Positions 34,722-42,977 of a stretch of 64,000 nucleotides of DNA are shown here, in pieces. Location of the stretch: positions 1 through 64,000 of the forward strand of contig JAODAQ010000063.1 of the NCBI GenBank assembly GCA_025463515.1. Reading direction: 5' to 3'. How positions within the stretch are numbered: position 1 is the stretch's first letter; each line of letters begins with the position of its first letter. Under the pieces are notes generated by a model. That model saw nothing but the letters and a program-made list of their open reading frames with translations. It was not told where the DNA came from and made no database searches. Both the position numbers and the translations under genes were made by a program. The stretch comes from Rhodoglobus sp. (GTDB lineage Bacteria; Actinomycetota; Actinomycetes; Actinomycetales; Microbacteriaceae).

Positions 34722-35267
34722 ATGCCCACGATCACCCGGACTTGGTTGGCCTTCGCCGCCATCGGCACCGGCCTGATCCACTTCGCCCTGGTCATCGGCT
34801 CTCCCCTCGGGTTCGGGCTCGTCCTCGCCGTCCTCGGCCTCGCCGAGTTCGGCTGGGGCGTGCTCACGTTCGCGCGCGAGACCCTGGTCGTCCCGCGCGT
34901 GGCGCTCGCGGTGGCGCTCGTTCCGGTGGTCGGCTGGGCGCTGCTGCTCGTGACCTCCTCCGTCTCCGAGGCGCCCGAGCTCGCGGCATCCTTCGGCTTC
35001 CTGCCCCTGGCCGTCGCCAGTCTCTTCGAGCTCTTCGCCGTCGCGGTGCTGGGCGTCCACCTCCGCCGTCGCCGCGAGCCGGATGCCGCGCCGGTGTTCC
35101 CGAGCGTCTTCCGCTACCTGCTCGGGCTGGCGGTCGGCGCCGTCGTGGTCGCGGGACTCACCACGCCGGCGCTCGCGGCAACGGAGGCCGGCCTGTTCAG
35201 CCAGCCGCACGGCACCACCGGCACAGATGAGCCGTACGAGCTGAATCTCCCGGAGCACGGCCACTAG
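34722..35267 (+). CDS. Hypothetical membrane protein with His-ending tail
   Basis: 181 residues with four or five hydrophobic helices (near 5-55, 62-85, 95-115 and 128-150) and a short hydrophilic tail ending LNLPEHGH. I do not recognise the family. The His-rich end next to an iron-regulated haem oxygenase could mean metal binding, but this is a guess. It is coupled to the DUF4383 gene (2-nt gap) and stops 15 bp before the iron box. Confidence 0.65.
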   Translation: MPTITRTWLAFAAIGTGLIHFALVIGSPLGFGLVLAVLGLAEFGWGVLTFARETLVVPRVALAVALVPVVGWALLLVTSSVSEAPELAASFGFLPLAVASLFELFAVAVLGVHLRRRREPDAAPVFPSVFRYLLGLAVGAVVVAGLTTPALAATEAGLFSQPHGTTGTDEPYELNLPEHGH

Positions 35268-35282
35268 CCCGTCCCGCTACAC

Positions 35283-35301
35283 TTAGGGTCACCTAACCTT
35301 C
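35283..35301. promoter_or_regulatory. DtxR/IdeR iron box upstream of haem oxygenase
   Basis: TTAGGGTCACCTAACCTTC matches the 19-bp DtxR/IdeR consensus TTAGGTTAGCCTAACCTAA at 14 positions. It sits 44 bp before the haem oxygenase start. DtxR represses hmuO in Corynebacterium diphtheriae through such boxes, so iron repression here is well supported. Confidence 0.8.
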
Positions 35302-35344
35302 CCCCGTTCGCACGGCGACCGGGGCCCCTCGTCAGGAGCACCCT

Positions 35345-35992
35345 TTGAGCGTCATCCCCTTCTCCCAGGCCCTTCGCGAGCGCACGTGGACCAACCACGG
35401 CGACAGCGAGGGCGCGGACTTCATGAAGGACCTCATGACGGGCAAGGGCACCCGCGAGGACTACATCGCGCTCGTCGCCCAGCACTTCTTCATCTACGAG
35501 GCCATCGAGGCGGCGGCGGCCCAGTTCGCCGGGGATGCCACGGCGGCGCCGTTCATCACCCCGCAGCTCACGCGGCTCCCCGCCATCGAAGACGACCTCG
35601 AGTTCCTCATCGGCCCGGACTGGCGCACGAGCATCACGCCGCTGCCCACCACCGCCCGGTACGCGGCTCGCGTGCACGAGATCGCGGCCGAGGGCTGGGC
35701 CGGCGGGTTCATCGCCCACCACTACACGCGCTACCTCGGCGACCTGTCCGGCGGCCAGGTCATCCGCACGCTCATGCAGCGCCAGTTCGGGTTCGAGACG
35801 AACGGCGTCGGCTTCTACCTCTTCGACCAGATCGCGAAGCCCAAGGAGTTCAAGGAGACGTACCGCGACCAGCTCGACGCCGTCGCCTGGGATGAGGCGG
35901 AGCGCGAGCGCGTGATCGAGGAAGTCGTGACCGCCTACAAGTTCAACACCGAGCTGTTCGTCGACCTGGCCGACGCGAAGGCCGCTGCCTAG
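35345..35992 (+). CDS. hmuO: Biliverdin-producing haem oxygenase
   Basis: 215 residues of the all-helical haem oxygenase fold. The proximal His is in RTWTNHGDSEG (residue 17 region). The distal helix is YTRYLGDLSGGQVIRTL (near 130), with the Gly residues that bend over haem. It opens haem to biliverdin, CO and iron in the cytoplasm for iron acquisition. The TTG start at 35345 has an AGGAG ribosome site 8 nt upstream. The DtxR/IdeR box implies induction when iron is low. A hairpin of repeat family 2 follows its stop. Confidence 0.93.
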   Translation: MSVIPFSQALRERTWTNHGDSEGADFMKDLMTGKGTREDYIALVAQHFFIYEAIEAAAAQFAGDATAAPFITPQLTRLPAIEDDLEFLIGPDWRTSITPLPTTARYAARVHEIAAEGWAGGFIAHHYTRYLGDLSGGQVIRTLMQRQFGFETNGVGFYLFDQIAKPKEFKETYRDQLDAVAWDEAERERVIEEVVTAYKFNTELFVDLADAKAAA

Positions 35993-36080
35993 GCACGCAC
36001 CTCGTCGCGCGAGATGCGGCCAAAGTCGCGAGGTGCGTGCACATTTGCCCGCATGCTGCCAACCTGCCCGCAGAATGCAG
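35993..36080. repeat. Hairpin and family-2 extragenic repeat
   Basis: GCACGCACCTCG (35993-36004) and CGAGGTGCGTGC (36029-36040) form a perfect 12-bp stem right after the hmuO stop, a probable terminator. The following 41 bp (36040-36080, CACATTT ... TGCCCGCAG ... TGCAG) match a second copy at 59309-59349 at about 35 of 41 positions. Both copies lie at converging gene ends. Confidence 0.7.
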
Positions 36081-36092
36081 CCCGCCGGGCCG

Positions 36093-37388
36093 CTAGGCGC
36101 GGATCGCCGGGATCGCGGTCACGCGCGACATGAACCGCACCACGTTCTCGTCGACGATGATGTCGCTCGGGCGCAGGTCGCGGGTCATGTACAGCCCGTC
36201 GAGCGAGCTGATGCGGCTGAGCGCAACGTAGGTCTGGCCGGGCGCGAACGAGCGCGGCCCGAGGTCGACGATCGCGCGGTCGTAGGTCTTGCCCTGCGAC
36301 TTGTGGATCGTGACCGCCCAGGCCAGCCGCAGCGGGAACTGGGTGAACTCCGCGACGACGTCCTTGCGCAGCGACTTGGTCAGCGGCGAGTAGCTGTACT
36401 TGAACTTCTCCCAGATCGCGGGCCGCACCTCGTGGCGCTCGCCGTCGATGTCGACCCAGACGGTCGCGTCGATCTTGGTGACGGTGCCGACGCTGCCGTT
36501 GACCCAGCGGCCGCCGTCCTGGCCGGTGTCGTTGCGCAGGAACATGACGCGCGCACCGAGCTTGAGCTCGAGCGCCTCGTCGGCGGGGAAGGCCCGGCCG
36601 CCGAAGTCTCCGCTGACCTCGGCCTTGGCGGTCAGAACCCGCCCGGGGAGGCGCGCGAGCTCCGTGGCGTTGATGCGAGTCACGATGCCGTTCGTCGAGG
36701 CCAGGGTGATCGCGCCATCCGTGGGTTTCGGCCGCGCGCCGACCTCGTTGAGGCGGGCCGCGATCTCAGCCGTCACCCCGCCATGGCGCACCGCGTTGAG
36801 CATGTACTTGAACTCGGCCTCGTGCTGGCGATGGATGCTCGTCAGCTCGTAGATCGTCAGCTCGGTCTCGTTCCACACCTTCGCATCGAAGAACCACATC
36901 GACCGGTAGTGGTCGCCGAAGTACGCGCGCTCGTCGCCCTCTCCCGGTACCGGTGCGAGCTGGTACGGGTCGCCGAACAGCACGACCTGCACGCCGCCGA
37001 AGGCCTCGTGGCGACGACCGCGCGCCTGGCGCAGCGAGCGGTCGATCGCATCGAGCAGGTCGGCGTTGACCATGGAGACCTCGTCGATCACGAGGGTGTC
37101 GATGGTGCTGAGCAGCTTGCGCAACTCGGCGGACTGCTCGATGTCGTTGTCGGCGATGACCCCGATCGGCAGGCGGAACAGGGAGTGAATGGTCTGCCCG
37201 CCCACGTTCAGGGCCGCGACACCGGTGGGCGCGCAGATGACGATCTGCTTCGAGGTGTTCTCGGAGAGGTAGTTCAGGAGGGTCGATTTGCCGGTGCCGG
37301 CGCGGCCCGTGACGAACAGATTGTCGAGAGTCGTCTCGATCGCATCGAACACGGCCTGCTGCTCAGGCGCCAGGACTAGCTCGGTCAC
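36093..37388 (-). CDS. PIF1/RecD-like SF1B DNA helicase
   Basis: 431 residues. Walker A is VTGRAGTGKSTLLNYL (near 26-41), motif Ia CAPTGVAALNVGGQTIHS, Walker B TLVIDEVSMV (near 95), motif III FGDPYQLAPV. A C-terminal UvrD-like end has WAVTIHKSQGKTYDRAIVDL and YVALSRISSLDGLYM. This is the PIF1-like AAA helicase family, which unwinds DNA 5' to 3' and removes barriers; the bacterial role is poorly known. I chose GTG 37388 because a TACAGT -10 lies 6 nt upstream. Confidence 0.9.
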   Translation of the reverse strand: MTELVLAPEQQAVFDAIETTLDNLFVTGRAGTGKSTLLNYLSENTSKQIVICAPTGVAALNVGGQTIHSLFRLPIGVIADNDIEQSAELRKLLSTIDTLVIDEVSMVNADLLDAIDRSLRQARGRRHEAFGGVQVVLFGDPYQLAPVPGEGDERAYFGDHYRSMWFFDAKVWNETELTIYELTSIHRQHEAEFKYMLNAVRHGGVTAEIAARLNEVGARPKPTDGAITLASTNGIVTRINATELARLPGRVLTAKAEVSGDFGGRAFPADEALELKLGARVMFLRNDTGQDGGRWVNGSVGTVTKIDATVWVDIDGERHEVRPAIWEKFKYSYSPLTKSLRKDVVAEFTQFPLRLAWAVTIHKSQGKTYDRAIVDLGPRSFAPGQTYVALSRISSLDGLYMTRDLRPSDIIVDENVVRFMSRVTAIPAIRA

Positions 37389-37461
37389 CGCTTCACTGTA
37401 CCCGCGAGCGGAGCACGAGCCGCTCGGCCCTGCTGGAGATGTGCGATTTAGGATGGGGACC

Positions 37462-38424
37462 ATGCGCCGCGAGATCATCACCTGGACCGTCGTCGCGGCG
37501 ATCATCGTCGCGATCTTCGGCGGCACCGTCTTCGTCCTCAACGCGACGCTGTACAGCGCGAGCGGATTCGTGCGCAGCTACCTCGACTCCCTCGCCCGCC
37601 ACGACGTCGACGGCGCGCTCGAGCTCGCGGGCACGGTCGCAGCTGGCGACGCCAGCGACGAGCTCCTTGTGGCCGACGCGCTCGGCGACCTGAGCGACAT
37701 CACGCTCATCAGCGATGACAGGGATGCCCAGGGCATCCATCGCGTCGTCTTCGGCTTCACGGCCGGCGGCGAGAGCGGGCAGTCCACCTTCTCGGTGCGG
37801 CCGCAGGGCACGCTGCTCGGGCTGTTCCCCCGGTGGAGCTTCGAGTCGAGCCCCCTCGGGGTGCTGCAGGTGGTGCCCCAGCACGGCACGAGCTTCACCG
37901 TCAACGGCGTGAAGGTGCAGGCGAGCGTGCCCGACCAGCCCGCGCCGTACCTGGTGTTCGCCCCCGGCAACTACGTGCTCGCCAGCAAGTCGCTCTACCT
38001 CGAGGCCGCCCCCACCGACGTGACCGCGAGCCAGCCGGGCGCCGCCGTGATCGCCTCGGTCAAGCTGCTGCCGACGAAGGCCTTCGTCGCGCAGGTGCAG
38101 AAGGAGCTCAACAAGTACCTCGACGACTGCGCGACTCAGGAGGTGCTCCTGCCCACGGGCTGCCCGTTCGGCGAGGAGATCGACAACCGGATCGTCAGCA
38201 CTCCGGCCTGGTCCATCGCGCACTACCCGAAGGTCACCCTGCAGCCCGGCTCCCAGCCCGGCAGCTGGCTCATGCCTTCGACGGATGCCGCGGCGCACCT
38301 CGTCGTCGACATCCGGTCGCTCTTCGACGGCACGGTCTCGACCTTCGACGAGGACGTCCCGTTCACCTCGAGCTACGTGGTCACGTTCCTGCCGGACGAC
38401 AAGCTGCTCATCAGCGGGCAGTAG
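37462..38424 (+). CDS. Membrane-anchored protein of unknown function
   Basis: 320 residues. One N-terminal membrane helix (IITWTVVAAIIVAIFGGTVF) anchors a large outside domain of beta-rich sequence with two Cys (DDCATQ and TGCPFG, near 230) that could form a disulfide. FTVNGVKVQA and YVLASKSLYLEA suggest an Ig-like or NTF2-like domain, but I do not recognise a family. A TAGGAT -10 lies 7 nt before ATG 37462. It is divergent from the helicase gene. Confidence 0.75.
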   Translation: MRREIITWTVVAAIIVAIFGGTVFVLNATLYSASGFVRSYLDSLARHDVDGALELAGTVAAGDASDELLVADALGDLSDITLISDDRDAQGIHRVVFGFTAGGESGQSTFSVRPQGTLLGLFPRWSFESSPLGVLQVVPQHGTSFTVNGVKVQASVPDQPAPYLVFAPGNYVLASKSLYLEAAPTDVTASQPGAAVIASVKLLPTKAFVAQVQKELNKYLDDCATQEVLLPTGCPFGEEIDNRIVSTPAWSIAHYPKVTLQPGSQPGSWLMPSTDAAAHLVVDIRSLFDGTVSTFDEDVPFTSSYVVTFLPDDKLLISGQ

Positions 38425-38439
38425 TCAGCCCCGCAGTAC

Positions 38440-40410
38440 TCACCCGCGACGCGCCCGGTCGGCGAGCATGGCGTTGTACGCCTCGAGCTCCGCGTCGCCA
38501 TCCCGCTCAGCCTTGCGGTCGTAGCGCTTGGACTCCCGGTCGTCGCTGCGCGACCACATGACCGCGACGACGATCGCGAGTGCGACAGTCGGGATCTCGC
38601 CTACGCTCCACGCGATGCCGCCGCCCGCCTGCTGGTCGGCGAGCGCGTCGACGCCGTTGCCCATCGCGCCGTACCAGTCGGCCAGGAGCAGCCCGCTGCC
38701 CGAGAGCAGGGCGAGCCCGAAGAAGGCGTGGAACACCATCGTCGCGAGGAGGATCAGGAACCGCACCGGGTACGGCGGCCTCGACGGCGACGGATCGATG
38801 CCGATGAGCACCGACACGAACAGGTAGCCCGTCAGGAGGAAGTGCACGATCATCCACTCGTGGCCGATGTGGTTGGTCGTCGCCCAGCTGAACAGGGGCG
38901 TGTAGTAGAACGCCCACAGCGAGGCCGCGAAGAGCACGCTCGCGACGATCGGGTTGGCGAAGGCCGCGAAGAGGCGGGAGTGCACGAGCAGGAGGATCCA
39001 CTCGCGCGCGCCGCGGCTACCGTCCGTGCGCTTCGCGATGGCGCGCAGGGCGAGCGTGATCGGGGCGCCGGGCACGAGCAGCACCGGCACCGCCATGCCC
39101 AGCACCATGTGCGCGAGCATGTGCTGCGAGAACAGGAACCGCTCGTAGACGTTGACGCCGCCGTTCGTCACGTAGAACAGCAGCAGCATGCCCGCGATGA
39201 AGAGCACCGTGCGGAGCACCGGCCAGGAGTCGCCGCGCTTGCGCAGCCGCCGCACCCCGGCGAGGTAGAAGACGATTCCGAACGCGCAGACCAGGATCCA
39301 GATCAGGTCGAAGTTCCACAGCGTGAACAGGCGCTCGAAGCTGACCGGGGGCGGCAGGGGGCTGCCCGTGAGCAGCTCGGCCGGCGTCGGGTCGGTGAGG
39401 TCGGCGGCCGCGACCTCCGGCACCGGGGTGGCGGTCTTGGCGAGCGCCGCGGCAACTCCCGCCGCGATGCCCATGAACCCCAGTTCGGCGGCGACTATCC
39501 ACCAGAAGATTCCACGCCCGGATGACGCCGGCCGCTGCATCCGTGCAATGAAGTAGCGCCGCTGCATGGCGCCGAAGAGTCCCAGGGTGAGCAGGGTCGC
39601 TGTCTTGATGAGGACGAGGATGCCGTATGGCGTAAGCAGGTTCTCGAGGCTCTCGACGCGGATCTCGGCGCTCAGGTAGCCCGACGCCGCGACCACGATG
39701 AAGCACACGAGGGCGAGCGTCGAGTAGCGCGCGAGCACCATTCCGAGGCGGCCCTTGTCGAGGAGCGGCTTGCAGATCGCGAGGGTGAGCAGCCCGCCGA
39801 GCCAGATGCCGGCGAACAGCACGTGCAGGAAGAGGGCGCTCGTGGCGGAGTCGTGCTGCGCGGTGCCGCCGCGGTGGCCCTGGAGGGTCATGGGCAGGAG
39901 GCCGAGCACCGCGAAGGCGGTGACGAAGAGCAGCACGGTCTGGTTGCGGACGGCGAAGCACAGCACCGTGACCCCGGCCGCGACGAGCGTGGTGGCGAGC
40001 CAGGCCTGCCCGAGCTCGGTGCCGGTGAGGAAGCCCGCGAGCACCTCGCCGAACGCGTCGTCGAAGCGGATCGGCTGCTGCAGCACGGTCAGGAAGGTGT
40101 AGAAGCCCGTGAAGGCGGATGCCACGGTCCACACTGCGGCGGAGCCGGCGGCCACATCGAGCGCGCGGTTGAACTCGGGCTTGCCGACGTCGAGGGCGAA
40201 GCAGGCGAGCACGAGGGCGCCGACTGCGCCCGCGCCGCCGATGTTCACGAACAGCTTCGAGATGGGGAGGCCGTAGCGCACCACTGCCCCGGGGTCGACC
40301 AGGAGGGGGGCATCCGCGCCGCCGCCGTAGGCGAGGGAGGCGAGGAGCGCGGCGAGTGCCGTGAGGAGGAGGAGCGCCGGGCCGGCGATCCGTACGAGTC
40401 GTGGCACCAT
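38440..40410 (-). CDS. CopD-CtaG fusion membrane protein (copper handling / oxidase assembly)
   Basis: 656 residues with around fifteen membrane helices. The N-terminal half resembles the copper-resistance CopD domain (GHRGGTAQHDSATSALFLHV and LVLIKTATLLTLGLFGA, near 165-300). The C-terminal half matches caa3-type CtaG (FLFSQHMLAHMVLGMAVPVL and GHEWMIVHFLLTGYLFV, near 430-560), with the conserved His residues. Such fusions are widespread in actinobacteria and are thought to supply copper to cytochrome oxidase. A terminator lies between it and hupB, so it is probably a separate transcript. Confidence 0.88.
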   Translation of the reverse strand: MVPRLVRIAGPALLLLTALAALLASLAYGGGADAPLLVDPGAVVRYGLPISKLFVNIGGAGAVGALVLACFALDVGKPEFNRALDVAAGSAAVWTVASAFTGFYTFLTVLQQPIRFDDAFGEVLAGFLTGTELGQAWLATTLVAAGVTVLCFAVRNQTVLLFVTAFAVLGLLPMTLQGHRGGTAQHDSATSALFLHVLFAGIWLGGLLTLAICKPLLDKGRLGMVLARYSTLALVCFIVVAASGYLSAEIRVESLENLLTPYGILVLIKTATLLTLGLFGAMQRRYFIARMQRPASSGRGIFWWIVAAELGFMGIAAGVAAALAKTATPVPEVAAADLTDPTPAELLTGSPLPPPVSFERLFTLWNFDLIWILVCAFGIVFYLAGVRRLRKRGDSWPVLRTVLFIAGMLLLFYVTNGGVNVYERFLFSQHMLAHMVLGMAVPVLLVPGAPITLALRAIAKRTDGSRGAREWILLLVHSRLFAAFANPIVASVLFAASLWAFYYTPLFSWATTNHIGHEWMIVHFLLTGYLFVSVLIGIDPSPSRPPYPVRFLILLATMVFHAFFGLALLSGSGLLLADWYGAMGNGVDALADQQAGGGIAWSVGEIPTVALAIVVAVMWSRSDDRESKRYDRKAERDGDAELEAYNAMLADRARRG

Positions 40411-40477
40411 GTCATCGTATTCGGTGCCCGCTGGGAGTCTGACGGGCCCGGGAAGCGTCCGGCTCGCCCATCGAACG

Positions 40478-40513
40478 CGAAAGGGCGACAACCCGGAGGT
40501 TGCCGCCCTTTCG
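40478..40513. terminator. Strong bidirectional-type terminator after hupB
   Basis: CGAAAGGGCG-A-CAACC, loop CGGA, then GGTTG-C-CGCCCTTTCG gives 15 paired bases with one internal mismatch. It lies 13 bp after the hupB stop. Confidence 0.88.
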
Positions 40514-40525
40514 TAGAGTCGGAGA

Positions 40526-40816
40526 CTAGCCCTTGGCCGCGGCCTTGAGCTTGCTGCCGGCGCTGATCTTCACGCCGTTGCTCGCCTTGATCTCGATGCT
40601 CTCGCCGGTCTGCGGGTTGCGGCCCGTGCGTGCGGCGCGGTGGGTGCGCTCGACTGCGAGCCATCCGGGGATGGACACCTTGGTGCCCTCGCCGAGCGAC
40701 TTGGCCACGACGGCGAAGAGAGCGTCGACGACGGTGCTGACGGCGGCCTGGCTCTGGCCAGACTCAGCGGCGACTGCCGCGACGAACTCGGTACGGTTTA
40801 GTGACTTGTCAGCCAT
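40526..40816 (-). CDS. hupB: HU-family DNA-binding protein
   Basis: 96 residues of the HU/IHF fold. The DNA-contact arm region RTHRAARTGRNPQTGESIEI (near 58-77) and the N-terminal dimer helices are complete. It lacks the long Lys/Ala tail of mycobacterial HupB, ending KLKAAAKG, so it is the short bacterial form. It compacts the chromosome. A GAGGAGG ribosome site lies before the ATG. A strong hairpin terminator follows. Confidence 0.95.
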   Translation of the reverse strand: MADKSLNRTEFVAAVAAESGQSQAAVSTVVDALFAVVAKSLGEGTKVSIPGWLAVERTHRAARTGRNPQTGESIEIKASNGVKISAGSKLKAAAKG

Positions 40817-40897
40817 GGGATGTCCTCCTCGGACGTCATGCAGTTATGGGTGGAGCTTTGGTAAAGATTAGGCAAAGCGTTGTAAACGCCCTGAAAT

Positions 40898-41203
40898 CTA
40901 CCAGCTTGACTTGGTAATTCCGGGCAATTCGCCCCGGTGCGCCATATCGCGGAAACGCACACGGGAAACGCCGAAGTTGCTGAGGAAACCGCGCGGGCGT
41001 CCGTCGATCGCGTCGCGGCCGCGAACGCGAACCGGCGAGGCGTTGCGGGGAAGCTTCTGCAGGCCGAGGCGGGCGGCCTCGCGCGACTCGTCCGTACCGG
41101 CCGGGTCGACGAGGGCCTTCTTCAGCTCGAGGCGCTTCGTGGCGTAGCGCGCGACGATGACCTTGCGCTGCTCGTTCTTGGCAATCTTGCTCTTCTTGGC
41201 CAT
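40898..41203 (-). CDS. rpsN: 30S ribosomal protein S14, zinc-free form
   Basis: 101 residues, the long form without any CxxC motif. The C-terminal [21 protein letters not shown] is typical. Actinobacteria commonly keep a zinc-binding S14 in the main ribosomal operon and express this cysteine-free paralogue when zinc is low, under Zur. Its place 2 nt after rpmG and downstream of zur-znu supports that use here. Confidence 0.95.
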   Translation of the reverse strand: MAKKSKIAKNEQRKVIVARYATKRLELKKALVDPAGTDESREAARLGLQKLPRNASPVRVRGRDAIDGRPRGFLSNFGVSRVRFRDMAHRGELPGITKSSW

Positions 41204-41205
41204 GG

Positions 41206-41373
41206 TTAGCGCTCCTCGCGGAAATCGACGTGCTGGCGGATCACCGGGTCGTACTTCTTGAGCACGAGGCGGTCGGGGTTGTTGCGACGGTTCTTCTTCG
41301 TCACGTAGGTGTAGCCCGTTCCAGCGGTCGAACGAAGCTTGATGATGGGACGGATGTCCTGTGCCTTGGCCAT
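41206..41373 (-). CDS. rpmG: 50S ribosomal protein L33, zinc-free form
   Basis: 55 residues beginning [20 protein letters not shown] and ending QHVDFREER. The zinc-binding Cys pairs of the C+ form are absent, as in zinc-sparing paralogues. The ATG overlaps the rpmB stop by one base (TAATG) and the stop lies 2 nt before rpsN. Confidence 0.95.
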   Translation of the reverse strand: MAKAQDIRPIIKLRSTAGTGYTYVTKKNRRNNPDRLVLKKYDPVIRQHVDFREER

Positions 41374-41609
41374 TAGATCTTCTCCCCACGAGCGAGGAGG
41401 TCCTTGACGACCGACTCGATGCCACGAGCGTCGATGACCTTGATGCCCTTGGCGGACAGGGTCAGCGTCACGTTACGGCGAAGCGACGGCACGAAGTACT
41501 TCTTCGTCTGGATGTTCGGGTCGAAACGGCGCTTGGTGCGACGGTGCGAGTGTGAGATGTTGTGCCCAAAGCCGGGAACGGCTCCGGTCACTTGGCAAAC
41601 TGCTGCCAT
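41373..41609 (-). CDS. rpmB: 50S ribosomal protein L28
   Basis: 78 residues. [20 protein letters not shown] and [16 protein letters not shown] are typical of L28. It has a single Cys and no zinc ribbon. An AGGAG ribosome site precedes the ATG. It begins the rpmB-rpmG-rpsN trio, which in related actinobacteria is part of the Zur regulon. The 124-bp gap to zur contains a stable hairpin but I see no clear Zur box, so the trio may be read from znuA or from its own promoter. Confidence 0.95.
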   Translation of the reverse strand: MAAVCQVTGAVPGFGHNISHSHRRTKRRFDPNIQTKKYFVPSLRRNVTLTLSAKGIKVIDARGIESVVKDLLARGEKI

Positions 41610-41633
41610 GGACGTACTCCTGTTCTGGTTACC

Positions 41634-41651
41634 GTAGTTCCGAAGAACTAC
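41634..41651 (-). terminator. cUUCGg tetraloop hairpin between zur and rpmB
   Basis: On the minus strand GTAGTTC-TTCG-GAACTAC gives a perfect 7-bp stem closed as C(UUCG)G, an extra-stable RNA tetraloop. It could end the znu-zur message, or lie in the rpmB leader 25 nt before the start, or mark an operator. Confidence 0.5.
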
Positions 41652-41733
41652 CCAAGATCACTTGTCGGCATGCCTTGATCCCTGACTTTCTTGGGAGGCA
41701 CACTGAAGGCCGGAAATGGCCAACCTGTAGATC

Positions 41734-42117
41734 TTACGCGCTGGCACAGTTCGCACACAACCCGAACACATCCACGACGTGCTGCGGGTCGCTGAATCCG
41801 TGCTTCCGCGCCACGTCGGCGGCCCACTGCTCGACCTCGTCGGCCTCGATCTCGACCGTGAGTCCGCAGTTGCGGCAGATCAGGTGGTGGTGGTGGCTGC
41901 CCGGGGTGCACGCCCGGTAGAGGCTCTCCCCCTCCTGCTGAAGCGAGTCTGCCTCGCCCTCCACAGCAAGGTCGGCGAGCGCCCGGTACACAGTGGCAAG
42001 GCCGATGGATGTCCCGGACTCGCGCAGCGCGGCATGAAGCTCCTGCGCGCTCACGAAGGTCTCGCTCGTGTCGAGGGCACTGCGGACGGCATCCCGCTGC
42101 CAGGTGTGCCGCTTCAC
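41734..42117 (-). CDS. zur: Zinc uptake regulator, Fur family
   Basis: 127 residues. The winged helix includes GTSIGLATVYRALADLAVEG (near 35-54). The regulatory-metal His cluster is PGSHHHHLICRNCG (near 72-85), and the structural-zinc Cys pairs are CRNC and CANC. Zur represses zinc uptake and zinc-sparing genes when zinc is plentiful. The GTG start overlaps the znuB stop (GTGA), so it is read with the transporter it controls. Confidence 0.92.
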   Translation of the reverse strand: MKRHTWQRDAVRSALDTSETFVSAQELHAALRESGTSIGLATVYRALADLAVEGEADSLQQEGESLYRACTPGSHHHHLICRNCGLTVEIEADEVEQWAADVARKHGFSDPQHVVDVFGLCANCASA

Positions 42118-42977
42118 GCCGGCACCGCCGTTCTGCGCAGGCGGCGGCCGTTGATGCGGCCCACGAGCCGGCACCCCAGGTAGATGAGGAACGAGATCGT
42201 CGTGACGTAGGGGCTGATCGGCAGCGACCCGCCGATCGCGAGCAGGATGCCGCCGACCGCCGACACGAACCCGAACAGCATCGCGAGCACTGGGACGAGC
42301 ACCGGCGATGACGACACCCTGAGCGCCGCCGCCGCCGGGGTGACGAGCAGGGCGAGCACGAGCAGCGCTCCGATGATCTGCACCGAGACCGCGACCATGA
42401 GCCCGAGCAGGATCATGAACACGATCGAGAGCGTGCGGGCGGGAACTCCGCGGGCGGTCGCGACATCCGGGTCGATGCTGTCGAACACCAGCGGGCGCCA
42501 GATCGCCAGCAGGACGACGAGCACGACGAGGCTGATCGCGATGAGCGCCCCGAGCTGCGGGATGTCGACGGAGAGGATCTGCCCGGTGAGGAGGCCGAAC
42601 CGGTTTCCGCTGCGCCCGGGGTAGAGGGCGAGGAACAGGATGCCGAGGCCGAGGCCGAAGGGCATGAGCACGCCGATGATCGAGTTGCGATCGCGGGCCC
42701 GTGAGCCCAGCACGCCGATCAGTGTCGCTGCGACGAGGGAGCCCACGAGGGATCCGGCAACCACATTGGCTCCGAAGAGCAGTGCGGCAGCCGCTCCCGC
42801 GAAGGAGAGCTCGCTGATGCCGTGCACCGCGAAGGCCATGTCGCGCTGCATCACGAAGACGCCGATGAGGCCGCCCACGATGCCGAGCACGGCGCCCGCG
42901 ATGATCGAGTTGCTCACGAGCGCGAGCAGCTGCCCGTAGTCGCTGAAGTTGAAGATGGACGCCCAGAAGTCGGTCAC
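42114..42977 (-). CDS. znuB: Zinc ABC transporter, membrane subunit
   Basis: 287 residues with eight or nine membrane helices of the ABC-3 (ZnuB/MntB) family. The GISELSFAGAAAALLFGAN segment (near 53-71) and TPAAAALRVSSSPVLVPVLA (near 222-241) are typical. Works with ZnuC and ZnuA to import zinc. The GTG start overlaps the znuC stop as GTGA. Confidence 0.92.
   Translation of the reverse strand: MTDFWASIFNFSDYGQLLALVSNSIIAGAVLGIVGGLIGVFVMQRDMAFAVHGISELSFAGAAAALLFGANVVAGSLVGSLVAATLIGVLGSRARDRNSIIGVLMPFGLGLGILFLALYPGRSGNRFGLLTGQILSVDIPQLGALIAISLVVLVVLLAIWRPLVFDSIDPDVATARGVPARTLSIVFMILLGLMVAVSVQIIGALLVLALLVTPAAAALRVSSSPVLVPVLAMLFGFVSAVGGILLAIGGSLPISPYVTTISFLIYLGCRLVGRINGRRLRRTAVPA

Noticed and set aside
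34557-35264. 235-codon minus-strand frame opposite the DUF4383 and membrane genes
   Set aside because: Glu/Arg/Asp-rich, no motif, and it would run through two clear membrane-protein genes with good ribosome sites.
41610-41733. A Zur box directly before rpmB
   Set aside because: I found only the GTAGTTC-CGAA-GAACTAC palindrome, which does not resemble the TGA...TCA Zur pattern; it fits better as an RNA hairpin.
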